A DNA stretch of 64,000 nt from Azospirillum brasilense (GCF_001315015.1 NZ_CP012915.1:992001-1056000), one strand, 5' to 3'; shown: positions 33,938 through 43,381, counted from the first letter of the stretch. Made by a program: numbers and translations. The notes: generated from the sequence alone by a model not told the origin.

Positions 33938-34699
33938 TTACGGCGTGACGAAGCGCGGCGGCTCCGGCAGCACGGAGGACCGCCGCCGCACGCCGCGCAG
34001 CGCGTGCTCCACCGTCGCGATCTGCTCCTCCACCGAGATCAGAATCTGCGACGTGACCTCCAGCGTCCGATCCTCGTAGACCCAGCCGTCCGGATGGCGG
34101 TCGCTCCACGCGGCGACCGTCCGGTCGCGCTCGTGCAGCAGGCTGATGATCTGCGGCCGGAACAGCCGAAGCATCGCGGTGATCCAGCGGTTCGCCGGCC
34201 AGGACGGGCGGGCGTGATCGACGGTGAAGCTGTCGAGCATGCGGATCACGTCCTCGGCCCCGTACCACGTCTCCCCCGTCACCCAACGGTTCGTCGTGAA
34301 CAGGCGCACCGGCTGCCCCGCCACGTCCATGGCGATTCCCACCAGATGGGACAGCGCGTCGTTGGGGTTGTCCGGCTCCTCGTAATCCTTCAGCGGCACC
34401 GGCTCCATGCCCGGCGGCATCCCGAGCGGGCGCAGGAAGGTGTGGAAGTGCCCGTGCTCACCGTCGGGCCGCTCGTCCTCGGGGTGGCAATGATAATAGT
34501 ACTGGGCGTGATACTCGGCATCGTAGACGTCGCCCGGCGGATAGTGGCGCCATTCGTAGAGCGTGCCGTGCCCGCGCAGAAGCTCCCCCACCACCGTGTC
34601 GCCGGTCTTGGCGAGCACGCGCTGGCACTGCCGGACCTCCCGCGCGGCCTCCGACATCGCCTGCAATTCGTCGCGCGAAAGCTCCGAAAGCTCCATCAT
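33938..34699 (-). CDS. Conserved hypothetical, His-rich (DUF6969-like?)
   Basis: 253 residues. A central part has YEWRHYPPGDVYD, HAQYYYHCHPEDE and GEHGHFHTFLRP, a cluster of His and acidic residues that could hold a metal. I think it is a DUF6969-type protein but cannot confirm it. No signal peptide. ATG 34699 (MMELSEL) is likely the start; an upstream frame to 34771 lacks support. It is convergent with rpoH. Confidence 0.72.
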   Translation of the reverse strand: MMELSELSRDELQAMSEAAREVRQCQRVLAKTGDTVVGELLRGHGTLYEWRHYPPGDVYDAEYHAQYYYHCHPEDERPDGEHGHFHTFLRPLGMPPGMEPVPLKDYEEPDNPNDALSHLVGIAMDVAGQPVRLFTTNRWVTGETWYGAEDVIRMLDSFTVDHARPSWPANRWITAMLRLFRPQIISLLHERDRTVAAWSDRHPDGWVYEDRTLEVTSQILISVEEQIATVEHALRGVRRRSSVLPEPPRFVTP

Positions 34700-34780
34700 C
34701 GGATGCTCTGCCCCGTCAGCCCCTGCCCTTCCCAGATCCCTATTACGTATGAGGCTTTGTACGCATAGCAAGCGCTTTCC

Positions 34781-35446
34781 TTAACGGACGCCCGCCGAAC
34801 GGCCACGGCCGGCATCCGCACGGAACACCGCCTCGCCCCGCCGCAGGGTCCAATCCACCAGCGCGCCTTCCACCTGACCCAGCGCCGTGTTGAAGGCGGC
34901 GATCACGTCGGTGAAATCCGACCCGCGCACCGGGACCACGGCGTCGAAGGTCTCACCCGCCTCGATGGTCCGGTTGGGCATGGCGACCAGCTTGGCCGAC
35001 AGCCGCACCCGCACCCGGTCCGGCGCCGCGGCGCTGGAGTCGCTGAATTCCGCCTGGAAGTCACGCAGTTCGGTCTTCAGCAGGAAGTCGGAGCGCAAGC
35101 CCGCCGAATCCCGTCCGACCGAGACGATCCGCCGGCTGTCCTCGAAGGACTGGACGATCAGCCCCTGCACCATGTTCGGCGCCCGGTCGGCCCAGGACAC
35201 TCCGGCGAAATAGTCGAGCGCGGTGGCGGAGCGGGTGACCGCGATGCGCGGCGTGTCGATCCCGGCGCTGGCCGCCGGCGGCTCCACCAGCAACTGCCAG
35301 CTCACCGGCGGCAGCCCGGATTCCGCCACGGTTCCCGGCGTCAGCGTGTAGAGGCTGGGCGCGGTGGGGTTCAGCGCCGCGCAGCCGGTCATCAGGCCGA
35401 CCGCCAGCAGCGCCGCCGCCACCCCCTTCATCAATTGGCTCGTCAT
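34781..35446 (-). CDS. ABC-transport auxiliary lipoprotein
   Basis: 221 residues with a signal peptide and lipobox LMTG-Cys22. The body matches the ABC_trans_aux/PqiC-like family (PRIAVTRSATALDYFAGVSWADRAP). Such lipoproteins work with MCE proteins in outer-membrane lipid transport. Its start overlaps the MCE stop by 4 bases, and it closes the Mla-like operon. Confidence 0.88.
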   Translation of the reverse strand: MTSQLMKGVAAALLAVGLMTGCAALNPTAPSLYTLTPGTVAESGLPPVSWQLLVEPPAASAGIDTPRIAVTRSATALDYFAGVSWADRAPNMVQGLIVQSFEDSRRIVSVGRDSAGLRSDFLLKTELRDFQAEFSDSSAAAPDRVRVRLSAKLVAMPNRTIEAGETFDAVVPVRGSDFTDVIAAFNTALGQVEGALVDWTLRRGEAVFRADAGRGRSAGVR

Positions 35447-36402
35447 CGTCCACGCACCTCCACGCCCTGGCGGGTTCCGCCGAACAGGAAGTTCGACGGG
35501 TCGTTCTCGATCCGCGTCACGACGCGGGACAATTGCCCCGACAGGTCGCGCAACTGCGAGATCAGCAAGGTCAGCTCATACAGCCCGCCGCCGGTGAAGT
35601 CGCGGATCGCCCCGCGATTCTCCCCGATCATGGCGTTGAGCTGGTTGGCGGTCTTGTTCAGCGATCCGGCCAGCGTGTGCAGATCGCCGCTCACCGTCTT
35701 CATGCCGCCTTCCACCGCGACCAGCGTGCGCTGCGCCTGGTCCATGGTTTCGCCGATCTGCGGCCCGACCGTCTCGAAGCCCTGGAGCGTCCGGTTGGCT
35801 TGGGCGAGCGTCGTGTCCAGCCCCTGGCTGGCGCGGGCCAACTCGCCGGTCAGGTCGCGGGTGTTCGCCAGGATCTCGGCGATGGCCGCCTGATTTTGCG
35901 GGGTCAGCAGGTCCGCCACCCGATTGGTCAGGTCCAGCGCGCGGTTCAGAAGCTGCGGGGCGGCGTCGACGAAGACCGTCAGCGACGACGGCCGCGACGG
36001 GATCACTGGGATGCCGCCGTCATGCGCGGTGCGCAGAAGCTCGCTCATCTCCGTGCCGCCGGAAATCTGGACGTAGGCGCCGCCGGTGATGCCCTGGACC
36101 TCCAGCGAGGCGATGGAGTCGGTCTTGATCGGCGTGCCTTCCTGCACCTCGATCCGCACGCGCACGCGGCTGACGTCGTTGGGGTCCAGGCGGATGTCGG
36201 TTGCCGTGCCCACGGGGATGCCGCGGTAGCGCACCGGGCTGCCCTCCTGAAGGCCGGTCACCGAGCCGGTGAAATAGATGTAATAGGGCTGGCGCGTCTC
36301 CTCCAGCTGGATCTTGGCGACCCAGACCGTGAAGACGAAGAGGCCGGCGAGCAAGGCCAACACGAAGCTGCCCACGAGGATGTAGCTGGTGCGGGTTTCC
36401 AT
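35443..36402 (-). CDS. MCE (MlaD-like) lipid-binding protein
   Basis: 319 residues: one N-terminal membrane helix (about 8-28), then the MCE domain (about 40-120, containing GLQEGSPVRYRGIPVGTATDI), then a long helical region. MlaD-type hexamers bind phospholipid between the inner-membrane transporter and periplasm. It follows the ATPase gene by 9 bases. Confidence 0.92.
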   Translation of the reverse strand: METRTSYILVGSFVLALLAGLFVFTVWVAKIQLEETRQPYYIYFTGSVTGLQEGSPVRYRGIPVGTATDIRLDPNDVSRVRVRIEVQEGTPIKTDSIASLEVQGITGGAYVQISGGTEMSELLRTAHDGGIPVIPSRPSSLTVFVDAAPQLLNRALDLTNRVADLLTPQNQAAIAEILANTRDLTGELARASQGLDTTLAQANRTLQGFETVGPQIGETMDQAQRTLVAVEGGMKTVSGDLHTLAGSLNKTANQLNAMIGENRGAIRDFTGGGLYELTLLISQLRDLSGQLSRVVTRIENDPSNFLFGGTRQGVEVRGR

Positions 36403-36411
36403 GGCGTCCGG

Positions 36412-37206
36412 TCAGCTTTCTGCATGGCGCGCGGCGCGGCCGCGCGGTCCGTGGAAATAGTCGTGAATCCAGGGGTGCGGGTCGCGGAGATGCTCCTCCA
36501 GCGTGCCCACGCGAATCTTCTTGTCCACCAGCACGGCGATGCGGTCGCAGATGGAGGTCAGGCTGTCCAGGTCGTGGGTGACCATGAAGACGGTCAGCCC
36601 CAGGCTGCGCTGGAGGTTGCGGATCAGCTGGTCGAAGGCGGCGGCGCCGATGGGGTCCAGCCCGGCGGTCGGCTCGTCGAGGAACAGGATGTCGGGATCG
36701 AGCGCCAGCGCGCGGGCCAGACCGGCGCGCTTGATCATCCCGCCCGACAGCTCCGACGGGAATTTCGCCCCGGCGTTGGGCGGCAGGCCGGACATGGCGA
36801 TCTTGACCCGCGCGATCTCCGCCGACAGCGCCGCCGACAGGTCGGTGTGCTCACGCAGCGGGACCATGACGTTCTGCGCCACGGTCATCGAGCTGAACAG
36901 CGCGCCGTTCTGGAACAGCACGCCTGTGCGCGCCTGGAGCGCCACCCGCTCGCGCTCCGGCAGGTCGGCGGTGTCGCGTCCCAGCAGCTCGATCCGGCCG
37001 TCCGCCGGGCGGATCAGGCCGAGGATTTCCTTCAGCAGAACCGACTTGCCGGTGCCGGAGCCGCCGACCACGCCCAGCACCTCGCCCCGCCGCACGTCGA
37101 GGTCGAGCCCGTCATGGACCACCTGCGGGCCAAAGCGCGTGACCAGCCCGCGCACGCGGATCACCGCGTCCTGCGAATCCGGTTGTCTGTCGTCAAACGG
37201 CGCCAC
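36412..37206 (-). CDS. Mla-type ABC transporter ATPase
   Basis: 264 residues. Walker A GGSGTGKS, signature LSGGM, Walker B ILFLDEPTAGLDP and H-loop VTHD are all present. It energises the MlaE-type permease encoded 6 bases upstream. Local partners are the permease, MCE protein and lipoprotein. Confidence 0.93.
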   Translation of the reverse strand: MAPFDDRQPDSQDAVIRVRGLVTRFGPQVVHDGLDLDVRRGEVLGVVGGSGTGKSVLLKEILGLIRPADGRIELLGRDTADLPERERVALQARTGVLFQNGALFSSMTVAQNVMVPLREHTDLSAALSAEIARVKIAMSGLPPNAGAKFPSELSGGMIKRAGLARALALDPDILFLDEPTAGLDPIGAAAFDQLIRNLQRSLGLTVFMVTHDLDSLTSICDRIAVLVDKKIRVGTLEEHLRDPHPWIHDYFHGPRGRAARHAES

Positions 37207-37212
37207 GGTCCC

Positions 37213-38349
37213 TCACAGCCTGAGGAAGGAGAACAGGACGGAGAAGACCGCGTCCAGGACGATCACCAGGAAGATGGACTCGACCACCGACTTGGTGGTC
37301 AGCGTGCCCACGCTCTCGGCGCTGCCGGAGACCTTCAGCCCCTCGTAACAGCCGACCATGGCGATCACCAGCGCGAACACCGGCGCCTTCACCAGTCCAA
37401 CCAGGAAATGCGGCAGCGTGACGGCGCCGTGAAGCTGGCGGATGAACTGCCCGAAGGTGATGTCCAGCGTCGCGTAGCTCATCACCGCTCCGCCGAACAG
37501 CCCCATGATGTCGGCGTAGAAGGCCAGCAGCGGCAGGGTGATCATCAGGGCCAGCGCGCGCGGCACCACCAGAAGCTCCACCACGTCCAGCCCCAGCGTG
37601 CTGATGGCGTCCACCTCCTGGTTCACCTTCATGGTGCCGATCTGCGCGGTGAAGGCGGAGCCGGAGCGCCCGGCCACGATGATGGCGGTCATCAGGATGC
37701 CGATCTCGCGCAGGATCGACACGCCCAGCAGATTGACCACGAACAGCTCGGCCCCGAAGCGGCGGAGCTGGTCCGCGCCCTGGAAGGCCAGCACCACGCC
37801 GATCAGGAAGGACAGCAGCCCGAGGATCGGCAGGGCGTTCAGCCCCGTCTGCTCGATGTGGAACATCACCGAGCGGAAGCGCAGCCGGCGCGGATTCACG
37901 ATCAGCCGCCCGAAGGTGATGGCGATCAGGCCGAGGAAGGACAGCAGGTCCCGCCCCTCGCGCAGCCCATCCACGGCGGTGCGTCCGGTGCGCTCCAGCA
38001 TGTCGAGGATGGGGCGGTGCGTCTGCGCCCGCTCGACCGGCGGAGGGCCGACCTCGCGCACGGCCTCGAACAGGGCGGCGTGCTCCGGGCGGATGGCGGA
38101 CAGATCGACGCCGTGGCCCGCCGCCTTCAGCCGGTCGGACAGGGTGGACAGCAGATAGGCCCCAACCGTGTCCATGGCGTCCAGCCGCGACAGGTCGAGG
38201 CTGACCGCCCCGCCACCGTCCAGCGCGAAGCCGTCGAGCGTAGCCGACAGGGAGCCGGCGGCCTGCAAATCCCAATGGCCGAGAGCCGTCAGCCGCCACT
38301 CACCGTCGCCGGCGCGCGACGATTCCAACCACGCCCTTTCGCGCGCCAT
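37213..38349 (-). CDS. MlaE-type permease with fused STAS-like domain
   Basis: 378 residues. Residues about 15-105 look like a STAS domain ([19 protein letters not shown]), which in E. coli is the separate protein MlaB. The rest is the MlaE permease with [30 protein letters not shown] start at ATG 38349 with AGGA 7 bases upstream; a longer frame to 38397 is weaker. Head of the lipid-transport operon, divergent from apt. Confidence 0.9.
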   Translation of the reverse strand: MARERAWLESSRAGDGEWRLTALGHWDLQAAGSLSATLDGFALDGGGAVSLDLSRLDAMDTVGAYLLSTLSDRLKAAGHGVDLSAIRPEHAALFEAVREVGPPPVERAQTHRPILDMLERTGRTAVDGLREGRDLLSFLGLIAITFGRLIVNPRRLRFRSVMFHIEQTGLNALPILGLLSFLIGVVLAFQGADQLRRFGAELFVVNLLGVSILREIGILMTAIIVAGRSGSAFTAQIGTMKVNQEVDAISTLGLDVVELLVVPRALALMITLPLLAFYADIMGLFGGAVMSYATLDITFGQFIRQLHGAVTLPHFLVGLVKAPVFALVIAMVGCYEGLKVSGSAESVGTLTTKSVVESIFLVIVLDAVFSVLFSFLRL

Positions 38350-38536
38350 GCCCCGTCCTGCCCTTCCCTTCCGGTGCCGCCATGCGGCGATGCTCATGCT
38401 TGTGGAGAGGAACTTGGCCGCAAGCCCCCCCGATGGTCAACCTCAAGCCGGGGAAAAACAGCCGCACAGCGGTGGTTTGCACGCGGACGGCCGCCCCGAT
38501 AGTATGGCGCCGCCGTTGTACAGGAACCTTTTCACC

Positions 38537-39064
38537 ATGCCGAACCCCATCGATCTGAAGAACCACATCCGCGGCATCGCCGACTTCCCCAAGCCCGGCA
38601 TCCTCTTCTACGACATCTCCCCGCTGCTGGCTCACGCCGAGGCGTGGAAGGAAGCGGTGGACCAGCTCGCCGAAGCGCTGCGCCCGCACAAGCCGGAGCT
38701 GCTGGTGGGCATCGAATCGCGCGGCTTCCTGATCGCCGCCCCGCTGGCCCTGGCGCTCGGCACCGGCTTCATCATGGTGCGCAAGCATGGCAAGCTGCCC
38801 GGCGACAAGGTCGCCCATTCCTACGACCTGGAATACGGCACCGACACCATCGAGGTTCAGGCCGACGCCGTGAAACCCGGCCAGCGCGTGGTCGTCCTCG
38901 ACGATCTGCTGGCGACCGGCGGCACCATGGCCGCGGCGATCAGCCTGCTGCGCCGCGTCGGCGCCGACGTCCGCGCCGCCGCCTTCCTGGTCGAGCTGAC
39001 CTTCCTCAACGGCCGCGACAAGCTGGACGTGCCCAGCGTCTCACTGATGAGCTACGATTCGTAA
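38537..39064 (+). CDS. apt: Adenine phosphoribosyltransferase
   Basis: 175 residues. The PRPP-binding loop [13 protein letters not shown] and the [15 protein letters not shown] start are diagnostic. It salvages adenine to AMP. ATG 38537 follows AGGAA. The 187 bases to the divergent permease gene hold no other gene. Confidence 0.95.
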   Translation: MPNPIDLKNHIRGIADFPKPGILFYDISPLLAHAEAWKEAVDQLAEALRPHKPELLVGIESRGFLIAAPLALALGTGFIMVRKHGKLPGDKVAHSYDLEYGTDTIEVQADAVKPGQRVVVLDDLLATGGTMAAAISLLRRVGADVRAAAFLVELTFLNGRDKLDVPSVSLMSYDS

Positions 39065-39126
39065 AAGCGCCTTTCCGAGAGGCGTCTGCCCATGATTTGT
39101 GCGGAAGCGGTGCGACACAGTTCCTT

Positions 39127-39250
39127 CTCCCCTCTGGGGAGAAGGTCAGGATGAGGGGGCGCCGAAGGCGGCCTCCGTCGCGAGACGAGGGCTTTTCTCC
39201 GCCCTGCCGGGCGTAATTCCCCCTCACCCAGCCCTCTCCCCAGGGGAGAG
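39127..39250. repeat. Intergenic inverted-repeat element 1
   Basis: Two imperfect arms of about 32 bases (39127-39159 and 39219-39250) face each other around a 59-base centre. Each arm has an internal CCCC..GGGG palindrome and a G-run end. It lies in the 255-base gap between apt and the hydrolase gene; I see no gene there. It resembles dispersed palindromic elements of alphaproteobacterial genomes and the one at 50253. Confidence 0.75.
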
Positions 39251-39319
39251 AGGGTTTCAACAGGTCATGGCACAGCGCTTGCGAGAGTTGCCGGTCACAG
39301 TTGCTCGGCAGGGCGCCCC

Positions 39320-40993
39320 ATGACCCATATGGCCCCGGTGATTCTCGAACAGCCGCCCCTCCTGGCCGTCCGGCCTCCCGAAACCGTTTCCATGCGGACG
39401 CGCGACGGTGTGCGGTTGGACGCCGACCTCTACCGCCCCGACGGGGTCGGCCCCTGGCCGGTCCTGCTGCTGCGTCTGGCCTGCGGGCGGCGCACGGCGA
39501 TGACCAGCCATTACGCGCACCCGCGCTGGTACGCCGCGCGGGGCTATGTCGTCGTGGTGCAGGACGTGCGCGGGCGCGGCACGTCGGAGGGCCGATTCCG
39601 CCCCTTCGAAGCGGAGCGCGAGGACGGCGCCGACGCGGTGGCCTGGGCAGCCTCCCTGCCCGGCTCCAACGGCACCGTCGGCATGTACGGCAGCGGCTAC
39701 GCCGGGATGGCGCAGCTTCTGGCCCTGGCCGAGCGGCCCGCCGCGCTGCGCGCTGTGGTTCCGGCGCTGGCCGGCTGGGACGTGTTTACCGACTGGGCGA
39801 CGGAGGGCGGCGCCTTCCGGCTGGCCGACGCGATGGGCTGGGCGCTGCACTGCGCGGCGGAGTCCGCCCGCCGGCTGGAGGATGGCGCGGCCTACCGCGC
39901 GCTTCTGGAGGCGATCCGCAGCCTGCCGCTGGACGACGAGATTCCCTCCCGCCCGCGGGTGCTGCGGGATTACGCGCGGCATTGCCATTACGACGACTGG
40001 CTGACCACGCCCGGCCCGGGCGGAAGCTGGGACGAGCTGTCCCCCCGCCACGCCCTGTCCGGCGGTATCGGCGAGGTCTCCGTCCTTCAGATCGGCGGCT
40101 GGTACGACCCGCGCCTGACCGGCACGCTGGCGGCGCACGAAGCCCTGTCGACCGGCTGCGACGGCACCGTCCGCCTGCTGGTCGGCCCGTGGGACCGTCA
40201 CGGGGTGGCGGTCCATGCCGGGCTCGACAGCCTGAAGCCGTCCGACGTGCCGTCCTTCGACGCCCTGCAGCTCGGCTGGTTCGAGCGCTTCCTGAAGGGG
40301 GAGATGAACGGCGCGGAGCGCGGCGGCCCGATCCGCCTGTTCGACGTTCTGGAACGCCGCTGGCGCGACCTGCCGGCCCTGCCGCCCGCCGCACGGCCGC
40401 TGCATCTGTCCAGCGACGGACTCGCCACGCGGCGCGGCGGTGCCCTGCGCGACGACGCCCCGGACGAAGCGTTCCTCGACGTGCTGGTCCACGACCCGCG
40501 CGATCCGGTGCCCACCGTGGGCGGTCACGCGGTGCCCGACGCCGGCCCGCGCGACCGCGCCGCCGCCGACGCCCGCCCCGACGTGGCGGTCTACGACACC
40601 GCACCGCTCACGGCGCCGCTGACATTGTCGGGGTTGGCCGCCCTGGAGATCTGGGTGGAGGCCGACGCGCCGTCCTTCGACGTCAGCGCCGTCCTCTCCG
40701 CCGTGCTGCCCGACGGGCGCGTCCTGCCGCTCAGCCAGGGCCACGCGCGGGTGGAGCCGGGCGGCGAGCAGCGTCCCATGCCGGTGGCCCTGCGCGCGCT
40801 CTGCGCGACCCTGCCCGCCGGAAGCGCGTTGCGCCTCAGCCTCGCCGGGTCCTGCTTCCCGGCCTATCCCATCAATCCGGGGACGGGGGCGGAGCCGGGC
40901 GAAACCCGGCTGGTGGACGCGCAGCCGATCACCCTGCTCATCCACGGCGGCGGCGCCCGCCCGTCGCGCCTGCTGCTGCCGGCCCGAGGCTGA
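39320..40993 (+). CDS. CocE/NonD family hydrolase
   Basis: 557 residues. An alpha/beta hydrolase core with nucleophile GMYGSGYAGM, acid in GGWYDPRLTG and His in GPWDRHGV, followed by a C-terminal beta domain like that of X-Pro dipeptidyl peptidases (about 330-550). Members cleave esters or acyl-peptide bonds; substrate unknown. No signal peptide. ATG 39320 or 39329. Convergent with the Fic-like gene, 10 bases apart. Confidence 0.87.
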   Translation: MTHMAPVILEQPPLLAVRPPETVSMRTRDGVRLDADLYRPDGVGPWPVLLLRLACGRRTAMTSHYAHPRWYAARGYVVVVQDVRGRGTSEGRFRPFEAEREDGADAVAWAASLPGSNGTVGMYGSGYAGMAQLLALAERPAALRAVVPALAGWDVFTDWATEGGAFRLADAMGWALHCAAESARRLEDGAAYRALLEAIRSLPLDDEIPSRPRVLRDYARHCHYDDWLTTPGPGGSWDELSPRHALSGGIGEVSVLQIGGWYDPRLTGTLAAHEALSTGCDGTVRLLVGPWDRHGVAVHAGLDSLKPSDVPSFDALQLGWFERFLKGEMNGAERGGPIRLFDVLERRWRDLPALPPAARPLHLSSDGLATRRGGALRDDAPDEAFLDVLVHDPRDPVPTVGGHAVPDAGPRDRAAADARPDVAVYDTAPLTAPLTLSGLAALEIWVEADAPSFDVSAVLSAVLPDGRVLPLSQGHARVEPGGEQRPMPVALRALCATLPAGSALRLSLAGSCFPAYPINPGTGAEPGETRLVDAQPITLLIHGGGARPSRLLLPARG

Positions 40994-41003
40994 CCGTCAG
41001 CCC

Positions 41004-41810
41004 TCAGGGGCGCCGGCCATAACCCTCGTCATGGTCGCCGCCGAAGCCGTGATCATCCTCGTCGGCCGGCTCGAAATCGCGAAGGGCACGGGCGGCGCTG
41101 CGCAGGCACAGGTTCAGGCTGCGGTCGAGCAGGCGCATCATCAGGTCGCGGAACGGCGTCTTGTCGCCGAGCGACCAGGCGCGCTCGACCATCGCGGCGT
41201 ACATCTCGCGATCCTCTTCGGTCACCACCACCGGCGGGAAGCCGGCGCGGTTCAGGATCAGGTTGCACAGCAGAAGCGCGGTCGCGGCGTTGCCCTGGAA
41301 GAAGGGACGGACGCTCATCAGCCGGTGGTGCGCCTCGAAGGCGGCCTCCGGCCCCGCTTCCGTCCGGCGCAGCCAGCCCGACAGCGCCGACATCGACACC
41401 CGCACCTTCGCCGGATCGGGAGAGGCCCCGGCGTCGTCCTTGAGCGCGCCGTCCCGGTAGCGCCCGGCGTTCGTGTCGATCCCCTGGTAGAGCACGCCGT
41501 GGAAGGCCGCGATCGTGCGCTCCGTCACCACCCCGCTGCCCTGGAAGGACAGACGGGCCATCAGCTCCAGCGCGGCGCGGTGGTTGAGCGCGAGGCGCTG
41601 CGGCTCGGCCGGACGGCTGCGCAGCACCGCGCCGCGGTCCAGCACCATGCGGATGTCGTCGGGGGACAGTTCCACCCCCTCGACGAGGAGGCAGGCGGTG
41701 GTCAGGCCGCGCTCGAAGCGGTCGGCCAGATCGCGGACCACCGTCAACGGCATCGGCCGGGCGTCGTCCAGAACCCGCTTCTTTTCCAGAATATCGTCCA
41801 GCAGCGCCAT
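41004..41810 (-). CDS. Fic-fold protein with degenerate active site
   Basis: 268 residues. It has Fic landmarks (HGVLYQGIDTNAGRYRDG at 104-121 and the core helix), but the catalytic loop reads RPFFQGNAA (168-176) instead of HPFxxGNGR. The essential His is Arg168, the acidic residue is Gln, and the second Gly and Arg are lost. AMP transfer is therefore unlikely by the usual mechanism. The C-terminus is rich in Asp, Gly and His. Isolated gene; role unknown. Confidence 0.75.
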   Translation of the reverse strand: MALLDDILEKKRVLDDARPMPLTVVRDLADRFERGLTTACLLVEGVELSPDDIRMVLDRGAVLRSRPAEPQRLALNHRAALELMARLSFQGSGVVTERTIAAFHGVLYQGIDTNAGRYRDGALKDDAGASPDPAKVRVSMSALSGWLRRTEAGPEAAFEAHHRLMSVRPFFQGNAATALLLCNLILNRAGFPPVVVTEEDREMYAAMVERAWSLGDKTPFRDLMMRLLDRSLNLCLRSAARALRDFEPADEDDHGFGGDHDEGYGRRP

Positions 41811-42031
41811 CGTCCCGAACTCCGCAGATCCCGTGCATTTTCATAATGCCTGGACGGCGCGCGGGGAAGCACATCCTTTGCCGGCCCACAAGGTCAACAG
41901 GGTGCGGCGCAACCTCCGACCTGCGGTTTTTTGCCGCTTGTGCCGCCGCGGTTGCCGGTTTTAACATCGCAATACAAGATTTCCGCGCCCCCTATACTCG
42001 CCTGACCCGGCCCTCTGAAAGGATTGATCCG

Positions 42032-42457
42032 ATGCAACATGTTGCCTGGGATAAATCGATGAGCGTCGGCGTCGAAATTCTCGACGACGACCACCGAAAA
42101 TTGCTCGACATGTTCAACCGGCTGCTGAAGGCCGGCATCGCGGAAAAGGACCGTGCCAGCCTGTCCGGGCTGCTGGGGGGCTTGCAGGAATACACGACGG
42201 TGCATTTCAAGCGGGAGGAGGCGCTGATGGAGCAGCAGGGCTATCCCGGCCTCGACGCCCACCGGGCCGCGCACCGCTATTTCATCGACGAAGTGCACAA
42301 GCTGACCCTGGACGATGACGACAGCAACGAGATGATGCTGCGCATCGACCTGATCCTGCTCCTGAAGGAATGGTTCATCGAGCACATCCAGTCGGTGGAC
42401 AAACAGTACAGCCCCTTCATGGCCGAAGACGCCGGCAGCACAACCACCGCCCATTGA
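42032..42457 (+). CDS. Bacteriohemerythrin
   Basis: 141 residues. All seven di-iron ligands fit: His21, His58, Glu62, His77, His81, His118 and Asp123 (HxxxE, HxxxH, HxxxxD). These small cytoplasmic proteins bind oxygen reversibly, fitting a microaerophile. ATG 42032 has AAAGGA 8 bases upstream. The upstream 221 bases to the Fic gene hold nothing recognised. Confidence 0.93.
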   Translation: MQHVAWDKSMSVGVEILDDDHRKLLDMFNRLLKAGIAEKDRASLSGLLGGLQEYTTVHFKREEALMEQQGYPGLDAHRAAHRYFIDEVHKLTLDDDDSNEMMLRIDLILLLKEWFIEHIQSVDKQYSPFMAEDAGSTTTAH

Positions 42458-42472
42458 GCGCACGCGCGAAAG

Positions 42473-42496
42473 CCCCCGCACCGGATGGAGCGGGGG
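42473..42496 (+). terminator. Probable terminator of hemerythrin
   Basis: CCCCCGC and GCGGGGG form a 7-bp stem with a 10-base loop, 16 bases after the stop. The tail (TGTCTC) is only weakly T-rich. Confidence 0.5.
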
Positions 42497-42528
42497 TGTC
42501 TCGTCAGCGCCTCGGAGGCCGGCACCCG

Positions 42529-42554
42529 ATCAGAAGGCCATATCAGAAGGCCAT
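42529..42554. repeat. 13-bp tandem duplication at the BON gene end
   Basis: ATCAGAAGGCCAT occurs twice head to tail (42529-42541, 42542-42554). The BON stop codon is in the second copy, so the first copy lies just beyond the gene. Confidence 0.8.
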
Positions 42555-43172
42555 GGTGCCGCCCGGCTCGCGAAGGCGCAGGTTGTTCTGGACGTGACGG
42601 ACGCCGGAGATGGCGTCGGCCAAATCCTCGGCGCGTCGCTTCGCCATGCGGTCGTCCACCGTGCCATCCAACGTGACCTCGCCACCCGACACGGATACCG
42701 CAATGTCGGTCGCGTCGAGATAGGGGTCCTCGGTCAGCCGGTCGTTCAGATCATCGCGAATCCGCTCGTCCGACCGGGTGTAACCCCGCGGACCGCGACC
42801 GCGGAACTGAGCGCGGCGCTCATCCTCCTGGCGGCGGCGCTCGGCGTCGTCGTTGCCGAACCAGGAGGCCACCTCGTCGCCCGCCTGCTCCCAGAAATTG
42901 CGCTCCCGCGCCATGCCGATGGGCTCGTCGCGGTAGCGCTGATCCCGGATACGGTCGTCGCGATGCCAACCGCGTTCGGCGTGCCCCCAATCGCTGCTCC
43001 AGCGGCGACCAGGATCGCGCCCGCCGGAACCGCCGCTTTCGTAGTCACTCCGGGAATAACCGCCTGCGCCGTAGGCGCCGCGCCCAAAGTCGTTGCGCTC
43101 GCGGACGTCGCGACGGTCGTCCTCGTCCACGTTGCGGGCCTCGTCCTTCCACCGGTTCTCGTATTGAGTCAT
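42543..43172 (-). CDS. BON domain protein
   Basis: 209 residues. The N-terminal 130 are very rich in Arg, Asp, Gly, Tyr and Trp and look disordered; the C-terminal 70 (SDERIRDDLNDRLTEDPYLDATDIAVSVSGGEVTLDGTVDDR) is a BON domain, linked to membranes and osmotic stress. ATG 43172 follows GGGAGT. A longer frame extends upstream but lacks a better start. Confidence 0.85.
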   Translation of the reverse strand: MTQYENRWKDEARNVDEDDRRDVRERNDFGRGAYGAGGYSRSDYESGGSGGRDPGRRWSSDWGHAERGWHRDDRIRDQRYRDEPIGMARERNFWEQAGDEVASWFGNDDAERRRQEDERRAQFRGRGPRGYTRSDERIRDDLNDRLTEDPYLDATDIAVSVSGGEVTLDGTVDDRMAKRRAEDLADAISGVRHVQNNLRLREPGGTMAF

Positions 43173-43286
43173 CGTGCCAGACTCCCGTTCGCCGTTGCCC
43201 GCCGCCCGTCCGGACGGCTCTTTTGCAACAGGACGGGACCGGGCTGCGTTCCCCTTTCGGCGCATCGCCGGAGTTTCCGCACAGTC

Positions 43287-43302
43287 TGGCACGCGGATTG
43301 CT
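43287..43302 (+). promoter_or_regulatory. Consensus sigma54 promoter, orphan
   Basis: TGGCACG-CGGA-TTGCT matches the sigma54 consensus at every defined position, with GG-N10-GC spacing. It faces right, away from BON and antiparallel to the CYTH gene. The only thing downstream is the hairpin terminator at 43333. Confidence 0.75.
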
Positions 43303-43311
43303 GCGTTGCAC

Positions 43312-43369
43312 ACAGTCATCCACGCAGCCTCGGCCCCGGTCCTCCCTTCGGATCGGGGCTTCTTTTTTT
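43312..43369 (+). ncRNA. Candidate sigma54-dependent small RNA (~57 nt)
   Basis: Transcription from the sigma54 promoter should start near 43312 and end in the T-run of the terminator near 43368. The product would be about 57 nt, a 20-base leader plus the hairpin. No ribosome site or ORF of sense is visible. It lies between two leftward protein genes. Existence is predicted from promoter and terminator only. Confidence 0.5.
43333..43369 (+). terminator. Strong rightward intrinsic terminator
   Basis: GCCCCGGTCC (43333-43342) pairs with GGATCGGGGC (43350-43359), 10 bp with one G:T pair, loop of 7, followed by TTCTTTTTTT. The T-run is only on the plus strand, so it does not serve the leftward CYTH gene. 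Confidence 0.85.
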
Positions 43370-43381
43370 CCGGCAGGGGAG

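Noticed and set aside
39065..39126. Short hairpin after apt as a terminator
   Set aside because: The 5-bp stem without T-run is too weak to support a call.
43170..43190. Second sigma54 site (CTGGCACG on the minus strand at the BON start)
   Set aside because: There is no TTGC block at the right distance; only the -24-like half is present.
43370..43381. The T-run hairpin as terminator for the CYTH gene
   Set aside because: On the minus strand the run of A precedes the stem; the T-run follows it only on the plus strand.
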